This document shows positions 34,471-45,229 of a stretch of 64,000 bases of DNA, piece after piece. The first letter of the stretch is position 1. Every line of letters begins with the position of its first letter. The translations under genes and the position numbers were made by a program. The stretch is taken from the NCBI GenBank assembly GCA_024449915.1, contig JAMZAV010000767.1, positions 424,372 to 488,371 of the forward strand, written 5' to 3'. The notes beneath the pieces were generated by a model. The model was not told the DNA's origin. It saw only the letters and a program-made list of their open reading frames with translations, and made no database searches. This DNA comes from Sweltsa coloradensis. Taxonomy: Eukaryota; Arthropoda; Insecta; Plecoptera; Chloroperlidae.

Positions 34471-34560
34471 TAGCTAGCGTTACGCGTGGGACTTCGATCA
34501 AAAGATCAGCGCTTCGATTACAGCCTCTGGCAATCCTGACTGAATGTTTCCCTAAGTGGT
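34471..34560 (+). mobile_element. SINE-K-like remnant, badly decayed
   Basis: GTAGCTAGCGTTACGCGTGG, then GATCAGCGCTTCGATTACAG and CTCTGGCAATCCTGACTGAA. The closing GGCAATCCTGACTGAA is the SINE-K signature; the head is otherwise hardly recognisable. Confidence 0.45.
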
Positions 34561-34840
34561 CTATACTCTACAGTCTAAAGGAAAATGCTGGGAATGAGCC
34601 CTTTCTCAATTAGATCTGGACATTTCCCTTCTATTACTCACTGCACTCACATCCATCACCTCATGTCACCCGTAAAGTATTGTTGATGGAAATATTCCAT
34701 TGAAGCAATCGTACAGATAATGGTATATGCTCCATTAAAACGTTACAAAAACGGCTCTATTGAAATTCAAGTGAAATATAGCTTAATCATACAGCTAAAC
34801 TGGTTACAGTCGTTAATTTACATAAATATAATTTTGAATG
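34561..34840. other. Anonymous DNA
   Basis: No supportable feature. Confidence 0.4.
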
Positions 34841-34945
34841 CTACAGGGTTGGCTAATGGCTTGGTAGCTTTGGTTTTAAGCCTCCCACTGGAAATCAGTT
34901 ATATGACGTGGGTCTAAATATGAATTTATTTAATTTATTTAATTA
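34841..34945 (+). mobile_element. SINE-G 3' fragment
   Basis: ACAGGGTTGGCTAATGGCTT, then TTTTAAGCCTCCCACTGGAA, AATCAGTTATATGACGTGGG and a TTTATTTAATT tail match the last ~90 bp of SINE-G. Confidence 0.7.
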
Positions 34946-35214
34946 ATGAAGTTCGTAAAATGTTACGTTTGAAGTAAAAAAAATAGGTTGGGAAATTAAT
35001 TACGTTTTTTTATTACACGGTATCAGGGTAATGAGTACGAAGGACTAATCCTTAGAAATAATGTTTTTTTTACAAAATAACCCTTCTAATTCTGTCTTTA
35101 TTTTCTAGGTTGAAGCTGCAATCCAAGTGAATTCGACGAGTAGAAGCCTGATGGACGTATTACAACCAATATATTAACAACATTGACAGTGATTGACTGA
35201 TGTTGATGAGGGCT
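34946..35214. other. Anonymous DNA
   Basis: No supportable feature. Confidence 0.4.
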
Positions 35215-35496
35215 AAGATAGCAACACATGTGTGTCACGATAGGGTGCCCTGAGGTGACTTATTTAGCTGAGACTACTCCTATCGGATCATTCTGTTGTG
35301 CTTTATAAGATAGCAACACATGTTTGTCACGATAGGAGTGCCCTGAGGCGACTTATTTCAGCTGTGACTACTCCTATCGGATCATTCTGTTGTGCTTCAT
35401 AAGATAGCAACACATGTGTCACGATAGGAGTGCCCTGAGGCTGTGACTACTCCTATCGGATCAAGCTTTGCAGGTGTTCTTCCTGTTGTGCGTTAT
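35215..35496 (+). repeat. Three tandem ~93-bp units, each with an internal inverted repeat
   Basis: Units start at 35215, 35307 and 35401 with AAGATAGCAACACATGTGTG. Within each, CGATAGGAGT pairs with ACTCCTATCG about 25-40 bases later, giving a 10-bp stem (the first unit lacks one base). Units 1 and 2 are nearly identical; unit 3 has a deletion in the loop and an insertion near its end. Confidence 0.85.
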
Positions 35497-36127
35497 AAGA
35501 TTACACACATGTGATGTGGGTGAGGGTTTCTTCGTGAATGACTTTCGATGGGTCGTAATTGTGAGAAAGCTTGAGTCCAACTTGACCTCATCCTTATTAT
35601 TTTTCAAACGTTTGCTTGCGTATCAAAACGTTTTTTTTTAAATTAGTTAAACTTTCTATGTTAACCGTTTAATTAACTAGCAACACTTATAAAAACAAAA
35701 AGTGGCTTCTTCAAAGGTAACCATACACTTTTCTTCTTATCAACCCTTTCTCAATTTTTTTTCACCAACAATAGAAAATGTCAAACTAATATCTAATATA
35801 GATTAATAATCGTTAACTAAAGTTCGTTTTTCTAAGTTTGCAGTTGCTTTTATGGTTTATAAAAGTCAATCTCGGTCATTTAGTTTGCTCGAGATTTTTT
35901 TTATAGCTGATGTAGCCTTATAGTGTATGATATAAAATTAATAATTAATTCGTGTAATTATGCTTCAAAGTGATTTGTTATTACTGGCAAAAAATACTGA
36001 TCAAACAATTATTTCGGAACGATTTTTATTTTGACACGCGACTTATTTGTAAAAAAAAAAACTTTAAGAACAAAAATTAATTAATTATCTATCGTTATTG
36101 GTTTTTCGATTATAAAGGTTAATCGGG
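35497..36127. other. Anonymous AT-rich DNA
   Basis: No supportable feature. Confidence 0.45.
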
Positions 36128-36220
36128 ACTCGATATCGATCGTGAATAATAATAATTAAACTATTATTAAACTATTATTTGAACTATAATAATTATAGTT
36201 ATACACGATCGATATCGAGT
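36128..36220. repeat. Perfect 17-bp inverted repeat around an AT-rich loop
   Basis: ACTCGATATCGATCGTG (36128-36144) is exactly inverted at 36204-36220. The 59-base spacer consists of AATAATAATTAAACTATTATT-like DNA that is itself partly self-complementary. Function unknown; a small MITE or a cruciform-prone site are options. Confidence 0.7.
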
Positions 36221-36721
36221 TAACAATTATTGTTTGATGTGTTACTAACATTCAAGAATGAGACAATCGAAACGATTTCAAATATAGATACAGACATTGC
36301 CCACAACAGACACAAACGAAGATAAAAGTTCTCGCACGAAGTCTCCTGCTTGCGGCCACTAAGTGGTAAGAAACACCTGTTCTGCTCGCAGAGATGACGT
36401 ATTAGACCGCTCGTTACCTGACACACATCCGAAACTCGAACCTGTGGATAACGTCGAGCGCTAACAAGCAGATACGCTTTGATAAACTTATTTATGTCCA
36501 GGTTTCACGAATACGATCCCCACTCACGAACTGCATGGTTTAGTACATTAAATAATATGTTCTGACGGTTTGCCACGACAATAGGTTTGTCATGTGCGAT
36601 TTTAACGAACCACTCTTTTTCAAAATTTAATACTATACAGTGAAAAACTCCGAAAGGAGAATAACCACAAAGATTTAAATATCTCATTTATCGAAAACAA
36701 TTTGAGGGACTAACAATATTA
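36221..36721. other. Anonymous DNA
   Basis: Two short minus-strand frames (68 and 60 codons) without motifs; nothing else supported. Confidence 0.45.
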
Positions 36722-36910
36722 TAGTTTCTCGATTTGGTTAGTTGGGAAACGCTCAGATAACAGATAACAGATCTTTAATGCATCTACAATTCAGAAGTTA
36801 AATAGGTACTGTATCGGTGGTCTAGTTGGCTAAGGCGCTAAGGAATGTGGGGGACTCGGGGACCCCCGATCGGGATGGATTTTTTAACTTCTGAATTGTA
36901 TTAAACATTG
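36722..36910 (+). mobile_element. tMITE, left end plus core, right end lost
   Basis: TTTCTCGATTTGGTTAGTTG then GGAAACGCTC is the left terminal repeat. It is followed by an ACAGATA run, AATTCAGAAGTTAAATAG, the tRNA-like core (GGTGGTCTAGTTGGCTAAGG, GAATGTGGGGGACTCGGG, then a damaged B box), and TTTTTTAACTTCTGAATTGT. The core is framed by the inverted pair TTCAGAAGTTAAA / TTTAACTTCTGAA. Confidence 0.7.
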
Positions 36911-38129
36911 ATATTATAGTTATAAAACATTTAAGACTTTCGCGGCCCAAATACGCACTTTCAGCAAACAGTCGTTCTGAAGATGAAACACATAGCAATT
37001 CCGAAACATCGAACTCACATACTAGTAAGTGCATGTAAACACGCGACACGGCGAAATGACCCGTTTCACACCTTTTTTATTATTATAGTTGTAAATCGCC
37101 ATAATTGATTTGTTAATGGTGATAAATCGATAACATAGAAGTAACGCTTCAAACAAGTCCAATGCTAGATACCCTAGCCTAGAAGTTGTTGCATGTGTTC
37201 AATATTATGCATTGCCCTTCCCTCCCACACATATGATTCTTATCTCAAGTTATGTGAAACAGGCTCCCATTTTAAAGAATTTCCATTGTATCCCTTCTCT
37301 AGACAAGGTAGAGGAGAAGAACCAGAAAAACGTGTAGGCCTACTAAGATCATATAATATTATAGCAAAGCAGGTTTCCAGTTGCAGGTTTTGACATGAAA
37401 TATTTTTGTTCAGTCTTGTTTATCTATTATTTTGTAAGTTTCGGTCGTTGAGAAAGGGCAGGGAGAACTTCCCGAGACGTTTGAGTGATATTTAAACCCA
37501 TGAAATAAAAAACTAGTATTTTTAATATTTTAAGTTATTTTAAATTGCAAGCACGCGAAACATAAAATAGTAAATTTAAAAGCATTATTTAAATTTAAAA
37601 TAAAAGTTTTCTGTGTCAGGGTCCATATGGCACCACCAGGAATGCGTAGTTATAATGAGCCATGCGCTATCATGTACCATCAGGTCAAGGTCATGGCGAC
37701 GCTAGCAAAATAAATTACTGTAACTTAAAATAATCCAATCATTTTTTTACGATATTTAATAATCGACTTTACAAAAACATGAACTTGAATACAGGTTCAA
37801 ATCAGTGACCTCGCGAAAAGTGGGTGACTTTTTACAACTTTATTTAAATTCCTCGACTCAATATCAACATCTCCTCCTATCTCTGACCTTATGAATAGCG
37901 TGGTGGTGATCTCTGGCCTGGTGAGTGGTCTACGCCCTCATGATCTCACTGGGCGGCCCTTGTTCCGCGATCCGATCTGTTCCGGCTCGTCCTAAACACT
38001 AGGAGTAGGCACCATGTCTACATAGGTGGCAACCATGGTGGGAACCGACAAACCAGCATGGACACTAAATATGATAGGCCTATGCTTTTGCAAAAAAAAA
38101 TAATGAGGACCGACACCAAAACTGATGTT
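36911..38129. other. Anonymous DNA
   Basis: No supportable gene. A TCAAGGTCA nuclear-receptor-like half-site occurs at about 37683; single half-sites are uninformative. Confidence 0.45.
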
Positions 38130-38303
<174 letters not shown>

Positions 38304-38680
38304 AGTGCTATTCTGCGTGTGGGACTGGGAAAGGTTTATTATATTATGCTCAGTGGTAAATTTCTAAAATAAGTGGTCGGACGCTCGACGGCCTATAAGA
38401 ATATTTTAGAACTGTCCATGAAACAATTGTTTCGTGAAAAGTATGAACCCATGTACTATGGTCGTGTGGGTGTGGGGGGGGGGGACGCATCTCCAATTAG
38501 TGAGGGTCAGGGCGCACAGCCCCAGAAGTTTTTTTGACATTTAACATTACAAATGTTGGAATTTTTCTTGTTTTTATCGTGCCTTATTCGACAATTTATA
38601 AATTTGTGAAGACCCACATATTACCATTTTACCAAATCACGTCACGTTTAAGTAACATTTCCTTTTCTTTCTCTTGAAGA
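38304..38680. other. Anonymous DNA with a G-run
   Basis: A G-run at 38475-38484; nothing else supported. Confidence 0.4.
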
Positions 38681-38926
38681 TTAGGTATACAGAAGGAATG
38701 TTTCAAACTCATACATCGCATAAAAAAAAGTACAGTGCATTGACTTTACAATGATAATATTTCGAAAAGTAAGTGGGTTGACGCGTCCGCCCAAAAGATC
38801 TGTTAATCGTCTCATTGTTTGTGGATCACACTTGCTTTCACAATGTAGTGCGTCGTGTACTTGCTGGGATAGTGGTCGTGGTCTCGCCCGTCCACTTGAC
38901 ATCGCCTCGTGTCGCCGTTGACCCAT
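38681..38926 (-). other. GC-richer open frame, possible exon
   Basis: The first ~55 codons on the minus strand (EAMSSGRARPRPLSQQVHDA, ... RRLTDLLGGRVNPLTF) are GC-richer and more protein-like than typical frames here; the last 25 codons look like non-coding AT-rich DNA. I do not recognise the product. No clean splice sites were identified. It may equally be an unlabelled repeat. Confidence 0.2.
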
Positions 38927-39749
38927 CGCTTGACAGGCACAACGTATATGATAACCCAGATCTTACCAGGGACTTATATGGAGCAGTCTTCTAATTGCAG
39001 ACAATGAGCCACGTGTACCGTTCTCAAATAATGGTTTTGAAACTTTGTAATGGCATTTTTTCAAGAAATTAGTGTTCGTTTAGCCCACACTAGCGTATGT
39101 AAACTATCATTTCCTTTCCTGTGAGGAATGTGTGGGAATTGTAGACAAAACACTTCCTCTTCCGAAAACTATAATCTAGAATATCTAGCACGTGGACCTA
39201 GAAACAGTTGTGTGTGTGTATTAAGGCGAGTTGTGTTTGCAATTTACAGTGAATAATAAATGACAATAACAAAAGTTGCCCATTTGAAATAATCACAATT
39301 GTTTATATAATCTACATTTAATTCACACCAACAGAAAAGTAAGCTTTTAGCTACATACGTGATAAGTAAACTTTAGAATAAGTGTTATCAATAACAACTA
39401 ACTTTCATTTCAAAACATAACATGGAGACCCACGGGCATCGGTAAATTTAAAGTTACCCTAAAAATATTGTGCCCTTTTATTTTTTGTTCATTTACGTTA
39501 TTTCTAATTTTGATCAAATCAACGAGTCTATGAATTACATTATATAAGAAAACACAACCAATCAACAGCCATGTTGGTTTGTTGGATAACAAGCTATGCG
39601 CAGAAGTTGGAAGAAGTCGTTGTAGTGAATGATCGTTTTGTCCTTCTGCGAATTTAATTTTGTAGGGGAAAATAATTCACACTTTTGTTAGTTTATTTTT
39701 TTCTCTCTTAAAAGCACAATTGAAGAAAAAGCTGTTTTAAAATCAGTTG
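38927..39749. other. Anonymous DNA
   Basis: No supportable gene or repeat. Confidence 0.45.
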
Positions 39750-40115
39750 TGGGTTGGAGGCTCTGATTCTAATGCAGAAGGTTCACGGTTTGATTCCCGC
39801 TATAGGCACGAGTTTTTTTGTGGATTTAAGTCCTTCAGTTCTTGGCTTAGGAAATTTTGTAAAGGAAGACTTTAGAGCCGTCCTAGCAACGAAGATACAT
39901 ACTAGATTCAAAGGTGGTTCCGATTTAGCCTTATTGATTCTTGCACTGTCTGCTGGTGTTGTCCAGCTTTATTGATCAGTGTTTCTTAGATAAATATGCG
40001 GTTGGCTTGATCTGCTTTAAATTTAATGTCTCCCCAATGAAAATCAATCACGTGACAGAGTGGGCAGACTATATCAGAATTAATTTGTATTTATTTATTT
40101 ATTTATTTAAACCTT
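39750..40115 (+). mobile_element. SINE-G, full length, diverged
   Basis: Head: GGTTGGAGGCTCTGATTCTA, ATGCAGAAGGTTCACGGTTT, GATTCCCGCTATAG. Body: AAGTCCTTCAGTTCTTGGCT, AGACTTTAGAGCCGTCCTAG, CTTATTGATTCTTGCACTG, GGTTGGCTTGATCTGC, ACAGAGTGGGCAGAC. Tail: (ATTT)n. The anticodon-arm region has lost the TCC seen in the 27.7-kb copy. The 73-codon plus frame here is not a gene. Confidence 0.78.
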
Positions 40116-40566
40116 GCTAAATTCGGTTCATGATAGTTTTACAATTAAGGAACTACAATATTATTTCCTTATTTGGTTTATTTTACAATTTTAGTCATTA
40201 ATTCTTATCTTAATTCTTCTTTAAGACCTATACAATTTTATGGCTTAAATCATCTTCTCGTTAGTTTTGAGGCCAGGGCAACCGATTCCTGCGCTCTCGT
40301 ACTTTAGCGGAATAAAAATTAGCCGGAAATAAACTAGTAATGTGTTGAAAATGTGCTGTGCTCGAAAACACGACTCCATCTAGAACATGCTAACATTAAT
40401 GGATTTTTAGGAAAACGAGCGCATTTGTGAAAGGTAGATAAGTATATTATAATTTGCGACCAATATAGGGTATAGCGGTATATTCTTTACTTGACTTTGT
40501 AACTTAGTTCATATCCTTTCCTAAAAGTCCATACACTGGAAAGAATCGAGCATCAAAACACGTTCA
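40116..40566. other. Anonymous DNA
   Basis: No supportable feature. Confidence 0.4.
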
Positions 40567-41345
40567 TTGGATGAGCGTAGCGAGCGAAGCGAGCGAAGCG
40601 AAGATTCCATTTCACTACACTGGAGAAAAAAATCCGGAATGTTTTTTTTTTTTTTTTTTTTTTTGTATTTTTGTGTGTTTGTTAACACGATTCCGGCTAA
40701 ACCAATACTCCGATTGCGATGAAATTTTATGGAGGCCTTCGAAATCTCTGAACTTAGAACTGCCACGTTTTTGAGCGCAATCGGGAAAATTTTTCTGATA
40801 AAAAACGCAATTTTACGATTTTTTTCGATTTTTAAAAACATTCTTCGACTTATAACACTTACATGCTTTATCCGATTGTAATGATTTTTTAACAGAACCT
40901 TAATTTCATGAATTAAGATATTCGTGTGAAATTTGAGCTTAATCGAAACATTATTTCTCATGAAAATCGAAATTTTACGGGTTTTTTCTTTTTTAAAACA
41001 ATTCTTTGACATATAACACCTACATGCTTTATCCTATTGTAATGATTTTTTTATAGAACCTTAATTTCATGAATTAATATACTCGTGTAAAATTTGAGCG
41101 CAATTGAATAATTATTTCTTATGAAAATTGCAATTTTACGATTTTTTTCTTTTTTAAGATTACGTAAAAATTACGATTTATTAAAAAAATTAAGTTAATT
41201 TTTAATTTAATTTATTTAATTTAAAAAATCTTGGAATAAGTAATGATTTTTTCACAGAACAACAGAAAATCGCGTAACTCAATGCAGCTCAATGCACCAA
41301 TAACGCTCATCCAACAACGCGGCGGGACTTAAGCGTTTTCCTAGT
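40567..41345 (+). mobile_element. HINE-1 (Helentron-like), copy F, complete
   Basis: The 5' end TTGGATGAGCG then TAGCGAGCGAAGCGAGCGAA, with one more GAGCGAAGC unit than copy B. The body has the family phrase (CCGGCTAAACCAATACTCCG, GCGATGAAATTTTATGGAGG) and three internal repeats beginning GAGC...AATCG(A/G) and ending in AAATTTTACG plus a T-tract. The 3' end CGCTCATCCAACAACGCGGC ... AAGCGTTTTCCTAGT is identical to copy C over about 40 bases. The 163-codon minus frame across it arises from these internal repeats and is not a gene. Confidence 0.9.
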
Positions 41346-42777
41346 ATTGGAATGTTGTGTGACAGCGCGAGCTTGTCTACAAACCCAAGCACAACACTTA
41401 TTCCGTAGTATAATAACGCCGCATCATGGTTCGTAGGTCAAGGTCACAGGAGGCCTAATGTCACAGTCGAGGTCATTTGTCTGTCTCGTTCTCGTGGGCT
41501 GTAGAGAGTTCATTTTGTCTCCCTGCTAAAACTGCTTCAATATTTGAAATAAAACTTTGTGTCAGTACCATGACAAAGTGTGTCAATTGGCATTATCTAC
41601 GTGTATTATGTCCCAACTAGATGGTTCAATGTTTCTTTCAAGTTTCTTGAAATTCGAGGAGAAAAAAATAGTGTGTTCTATTTAATTGTTTGTGATTTGT
41701 TAATTTTAAACTATATTAGAGGTGCCATCAAAATTAAGAAACTCTCTAAAAATCTAAATAGTATATTCGCTTGAGATTAAGGAGTCAATCAACAATGTCA
41801 AGCAACAGAACAAATTTCAGTGTGCGTATTTGTATGGTTATCAAGACAATAGTAGGCATTTAGAATTAAATTTTGTTTCACTTTATGTTTGAAACGGCCA
41901 TAGCTTTATAAAAAACAACCACTATACCCATGGTCAAGGTGGCGGTCGTCAAAGGTCTCTCAAGACGTAAGAGAAACTAGTACGGAATAGAAAATAACTT
42001 ACTTCCTCAACCTGACCTCTGTCTCGTGAAATTATACAAAGAATCGTCTGGGCAATAATTCATCGAGCCTCTTCATTCCAGCTTACCGTCACTAATAAAT
42101 TGCGGCGCCTTAGCCTCGTTTTTTTAGTCAAGAACGAACTTCGCATTTTCTTGCTTTGACTGCTTAGAAATTGAGTCAAAGGTTTAATTTTCAGCGATTA
42201 TACTTGATTGATTTCAGTGTTTTTAACTGGTAACGAAAAAAAGTAAATTGATGGAAACTTGTTGTAGAAGTTAGAGCTATAATCAAGTGAAATTGTGCGT
42301 GATTAATGAATATTATAAAGTATATTTAATTATCTTCCGATAAGTAACCCACTCAAATAAAGATTAATTAAAAATACTGGTTGATAATTTTGTTGAAATG
42401 AAAATTGTATGAAAGGTATATTTTTGCCATGAACCTACATTTTTCAATTGAAAAGCAGATCATGATTACATTAATCAGTTCACTTTCCATCCGGTAAAGT
42501 ATTTGTTTTGCTTATATAATGCCGTTGTTAATGCAAAATATATTTATATTTATATATTTATTTTAGTTTTAGTTTAGTTTTAGATTGCAATGCAGAATAA
42601 ATTGCATCATTTCACACATAAATCAAGATTCAAACCATTTTTTTTATTGTTGTAACGCATTGCGTTATAAGTTGCTAGAAAAGAACATCCCAACATACAA
42701 AACATAATATTAATTCAATACAATAAAAATTAATAAAAATTACATAAACACAATAATAGAAACCAATAAGTGCTGTC
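41346..42777. other. Anonymous DNA
   Basis: No supportable gene. A TCAAGGTCACA half-site (about 41438) and a second GAGGTCA lie 25 bp apart. Frames here are short and AT-driven. Confidence 0.45.
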
Positions 42778-42801
42778 GTGTGCGTGTGCGTGTGCGTGTG
42801 A
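42778..42801 (+). repeat. (GTGTGC)n, four copies
   Basis: Short microsatellite of GTGTGC/GTGCGT units. Confidence 0.8.
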
Positions 42802-43097
42802 AAAGTGGTAATGATGAAATAATGACAAACATTAATGGTATTGAAGATGTTCGTTTTGTTGAATTTGGTGTCAGTTTACTGTTAGGATACATAAGAAAAG
42901 TAGTTTTAGCGCATATTTCAAACTAGGATTTCAAATGTCTTGTCCCTTGGTGTCATTCCGTGCATGAGTTTCAGACCTTGATAAATACCTTAATAAAAAT
43001 AAAATAAAAAATAAATACCTTGATAAGAACCAATGCAGGCGACCCAACTGTTTCCAATTCCTTTAGCAATAATAATTATGCTAAACTAAATGAATAC
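42802..43097. other. Anonymous DNA
   Basis: No supportable feature; a short AATACCTTGATAA duplication sits at about 42976 and 43012. Confidence 0.35.
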
Positions 43098-43339
43098 TTT
43101 CTCGATTTGGAAAGTCGGGAAACACTCCCGTAGGGGGAATTGTTAATATTTAATACATTATTCAGAAATTTCAAAATCCATCCCGATCTAAGTTGGTTAA
43201 GGCGCCTGCCCGGAATGTAGAAGACTCGGGTTCGAACCCCGATCGGGATGAATTCTTTAATTTTCTGAATTGGATTCAATATCAACAATTCCACCTACGG
43301 GGTAACAGGAGTGTTTCCCGACCATCCAAATCGAGAAAT
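43098..43339 (+). mobile_element. tMITE, complete: ~50-bp TIRs around a tRNA-like core
   Basis: The left terminus TTTCTCGATTTGGAAAGTCG continues GGAAACACTCCCGTAGG...AATTGTT. The right terminus is its inverse, with a small ATTACCCC-type difference. Inside them is a second inverted pair (TTCAGAAATTT / TTAATTTTCTGAA), then the core at 43183-43255: GATCTAAGTTGGTTAAGGCG (A box), CCTGCCCGGAATGTAG, CTCGGGTTCGAACCCCGATC (perfect B box). The layout combines a DNA-transposon-like shell with a Pol III promoter-like interior. No transposase is present. Other copies at 18.8, 25.5, 36.7 and 43.4 kb are partial. Confidence 0.8.
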
Positions 43340-43445
43340 ATACCCTCGCTCATACCTGCGTAAGGTAATGACATTATAAATAATGTTTTTTTGTCAGTTC
43401 AACAGCAACAGTTTTTCGATGCCTTATTGTTCCATCCATTATGTA

Positions 43446-43576
43446 ACTACAATTCAGAAGTTAAATAGTTACTGTCTCCGGTGGTCTAGTTGGCTAAGAC
43501 GCCTTTCCGAAATGTGGGAGACTCGGGCTCGAACCCCGATCGGGATGGATTTTTTAATTTCTGAATTTCTAAATTG
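43446..43576 (+). mobile_element. tMITE core, isolated copy
   Basis: ACAATTCAGAAGTTAAATAG, GGTGGTCTAGTTGGCTAAGA, CGAAATGTGGGAGACTCGGG, CTCGAACCCCGATCGGGATG, then TTTTTTAATTTCTGAATT. The outer terminal repeats are absent. It lies only 107 bp from the complete copy, in the same orientation. Confidence 0.75.
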
Positions 43577-43829
43577 TCTTAAATATTCAAAAATGTATTC
43601 TATTTTTTATGTATTGGTCTTGAAAGTTGAGAGTGACAACTAATGGGAAGTGATGAGTTATGTTTTGACCTATCCGATGTCAAAGTATAAAAAACTAATT
43701 TTGGGGAAAGTCCAGTTCAAGATGGAAATTTGACTAGACTAGAGTGAAGGGTCACCTTTTGACCTGAACATTCACTGACCATCATCTCAATCACTTTTCT
43801 TGCGCATCGATACGTCTCTCGTAATTACC
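43577..43829. other. Anonymous DNA
   Basis: No supportable feature. Confidence 0.35.
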
Positions 43830-44280
43830 ATAATTATTACAAGACATTTAATCTACTGAAAAAGGCAATAAGAGCAATAACGAAATCGGGAATAGGGATA
43901 GCTGTAGGCCATTTTTCAAACAACTGAACATTCTACCCAAGCCATGTGTATATATTTATGAAGTTATAACATTTATTCACAAAAATCTTAATTTTTTCAC
44001 CTGTGATTCAGATATTCATAATATTAATACTAGGAATAAGAATAATTTAAGATCACTAAAAGCAATCTGTCGAAGCGACAGAAAGGGCTTGCGGTATCGG
44101 GCGTTAACCTTTATAACTTCATACCATCAGAATATAAAAACCTCAATGATCATACTAAATTTAAGAAAAAAATTAAATTGTTTCTCGTGGAAAGAGGCTT
44201 TCATTCAGTGGAGGAGTTTAAATTGGCTTCTCAAAATCAAATTAATTAAACAAAGGTTACTAATGGAATTTTAATGTTAG
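43830..44280 (+). pseudogene. Non-LTR retrotransposon ORF2 C-terminal remnant, frameshifted
   Basis: Three-frame reading of the plus strand recovers the order typical of this LINE C-terminal region: LLKKAIRAIT near 43850; a YIYEV-IT/FIHKN-like stretch near 43950; NTRNKNNLRSLKAICRSD near 44030; then, after a frame change at about 44100, GVNLYNFIPSEYKNLNDHT and KKKIKLFLVERGFHSVEEF. At least three frameshifts or stops separate the pieces. The catalytic reverse-transcriptase core is not present, consistent with 5' truncation. The 61-codon frame at 44089-44274 lies in the wrong phase across this remnant. Confidence 0.65.
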
Positions 44281-44857
44281 TCCCATTTTTTTTCATAAAT
44301 TTAAATTTAATTATATAATATTATGTTTGATCTGGTCCAAGTTTATCTCATTATTTAAAATGTTGATACTCTGACAACTCAAATGTTCAACTCATTTATA
44401 TAATATGTGAATGTATATGAACCAAAAGAGGCTATAATATACTTTCAATTAACTTATTTCAATCTTGACACGGTTTCGTACGCACTCCCAATCTTCGCTC
44501 CTCTTCCCTGTTCATTCAATTCTGCGTAGCTTCTAAATCCGGCATCCATTGTACACGCCCTCTCTCGTGTTCTCTTTCCACTTTCTCCTTAATCATACAC
44601 ATTCTTCAATATTATAAAAGCATTCTTCAAAAAGTGTGACGCCTTGCCAATTAGTAAAATAATACTGGGCATGCTTCAGTAGGACATCAAAGGTGTTACA
44701 TGATAATTTCTCATATCTCACAGCAAGAAAGCTGTCTGACCAATCAGTTGGACACAGCTGTCTTAAGTGTGACATAGAACCTTAATAATGAAAGGAAAGC
44801 GCAAACTAATGGGGCTGTTAAAACAATGTCTCCCATTGGTCAACGATCCTCACAACC
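44281..44857. other. Anonymous DNA
   Basis: No supportable gene; a CCCATTGGTCAAC (CCAAT-type) box at about 44832 precedes the GC-rich block. Confidence 0.4.
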
Positions 44858-45229
44858 TCAATAAATCTTAATACTCTCCTTGGCGGCGATATCTTTACCG
44901 TTACCGGACACTGACTTCCGAATATTGTGCGTGTAGGATGGTGATTTACTGGGAGACGTTGCGTGGCGCTTTCTCGCGGGATTCTCGCGAACTGTTAGGT
45001 GAGGCAATGGTTTTCCCGCCCTCATAGTGACTAGGCCGGTGGAACAGGCAGCTTCACTAACTCTACGGAGAGTACAGTAGTTCACCTGAATTCCTCTGAG
45101 TGAATAGCAGCGCTCTTGCTTAGGACTCCAATAGAGAGCATTACTGAGTGGCAGGCCGTACAGTGCTTCCGACCTCAATGATTTTGCAAATCCATTTATT
45201 AGCTGTGTCAGCTGACGTAAATCAATCAA
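44858..45229 (-). other. GC-richer block with a 123-codon minus-strand frame
   Basis: The longest frame in the window after the LINE and HINE shadows. The block is GC-richer than its neighbours and CpG-containing (CTCGCGGGATTCTCGCGAAC). The peptide (for example RKRHATSPSKSPSYTHNIRK near the C-terminus) has a basic, Ser-rich tail, but I recognise no domain. It could be a single exon, a CpG-rich regulatory block or an unlabelled repeat. Confidence 0.2.

Noticed and set aside
35215..35496. CRISPR array
   Set aside because: Only three adjacent units without unique spacers, in a clearly eukaryotic sequence.
40521..41012. 163-codon minus-strand frame
   Set aside because: Lies inside HINE-1 copy F; its pseudo-repeats mirror the element's internal DNA repeats and it shows no protein motif.
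41430..41475. Nuclear-receptor half-sites (TCAAGGTCACA, GAGGTCA), also 37683 and an AGGTCA pair near 43755
   Set aside because: Short motifs expected by chance in 64 kb; no linked gene or conservation to support them.
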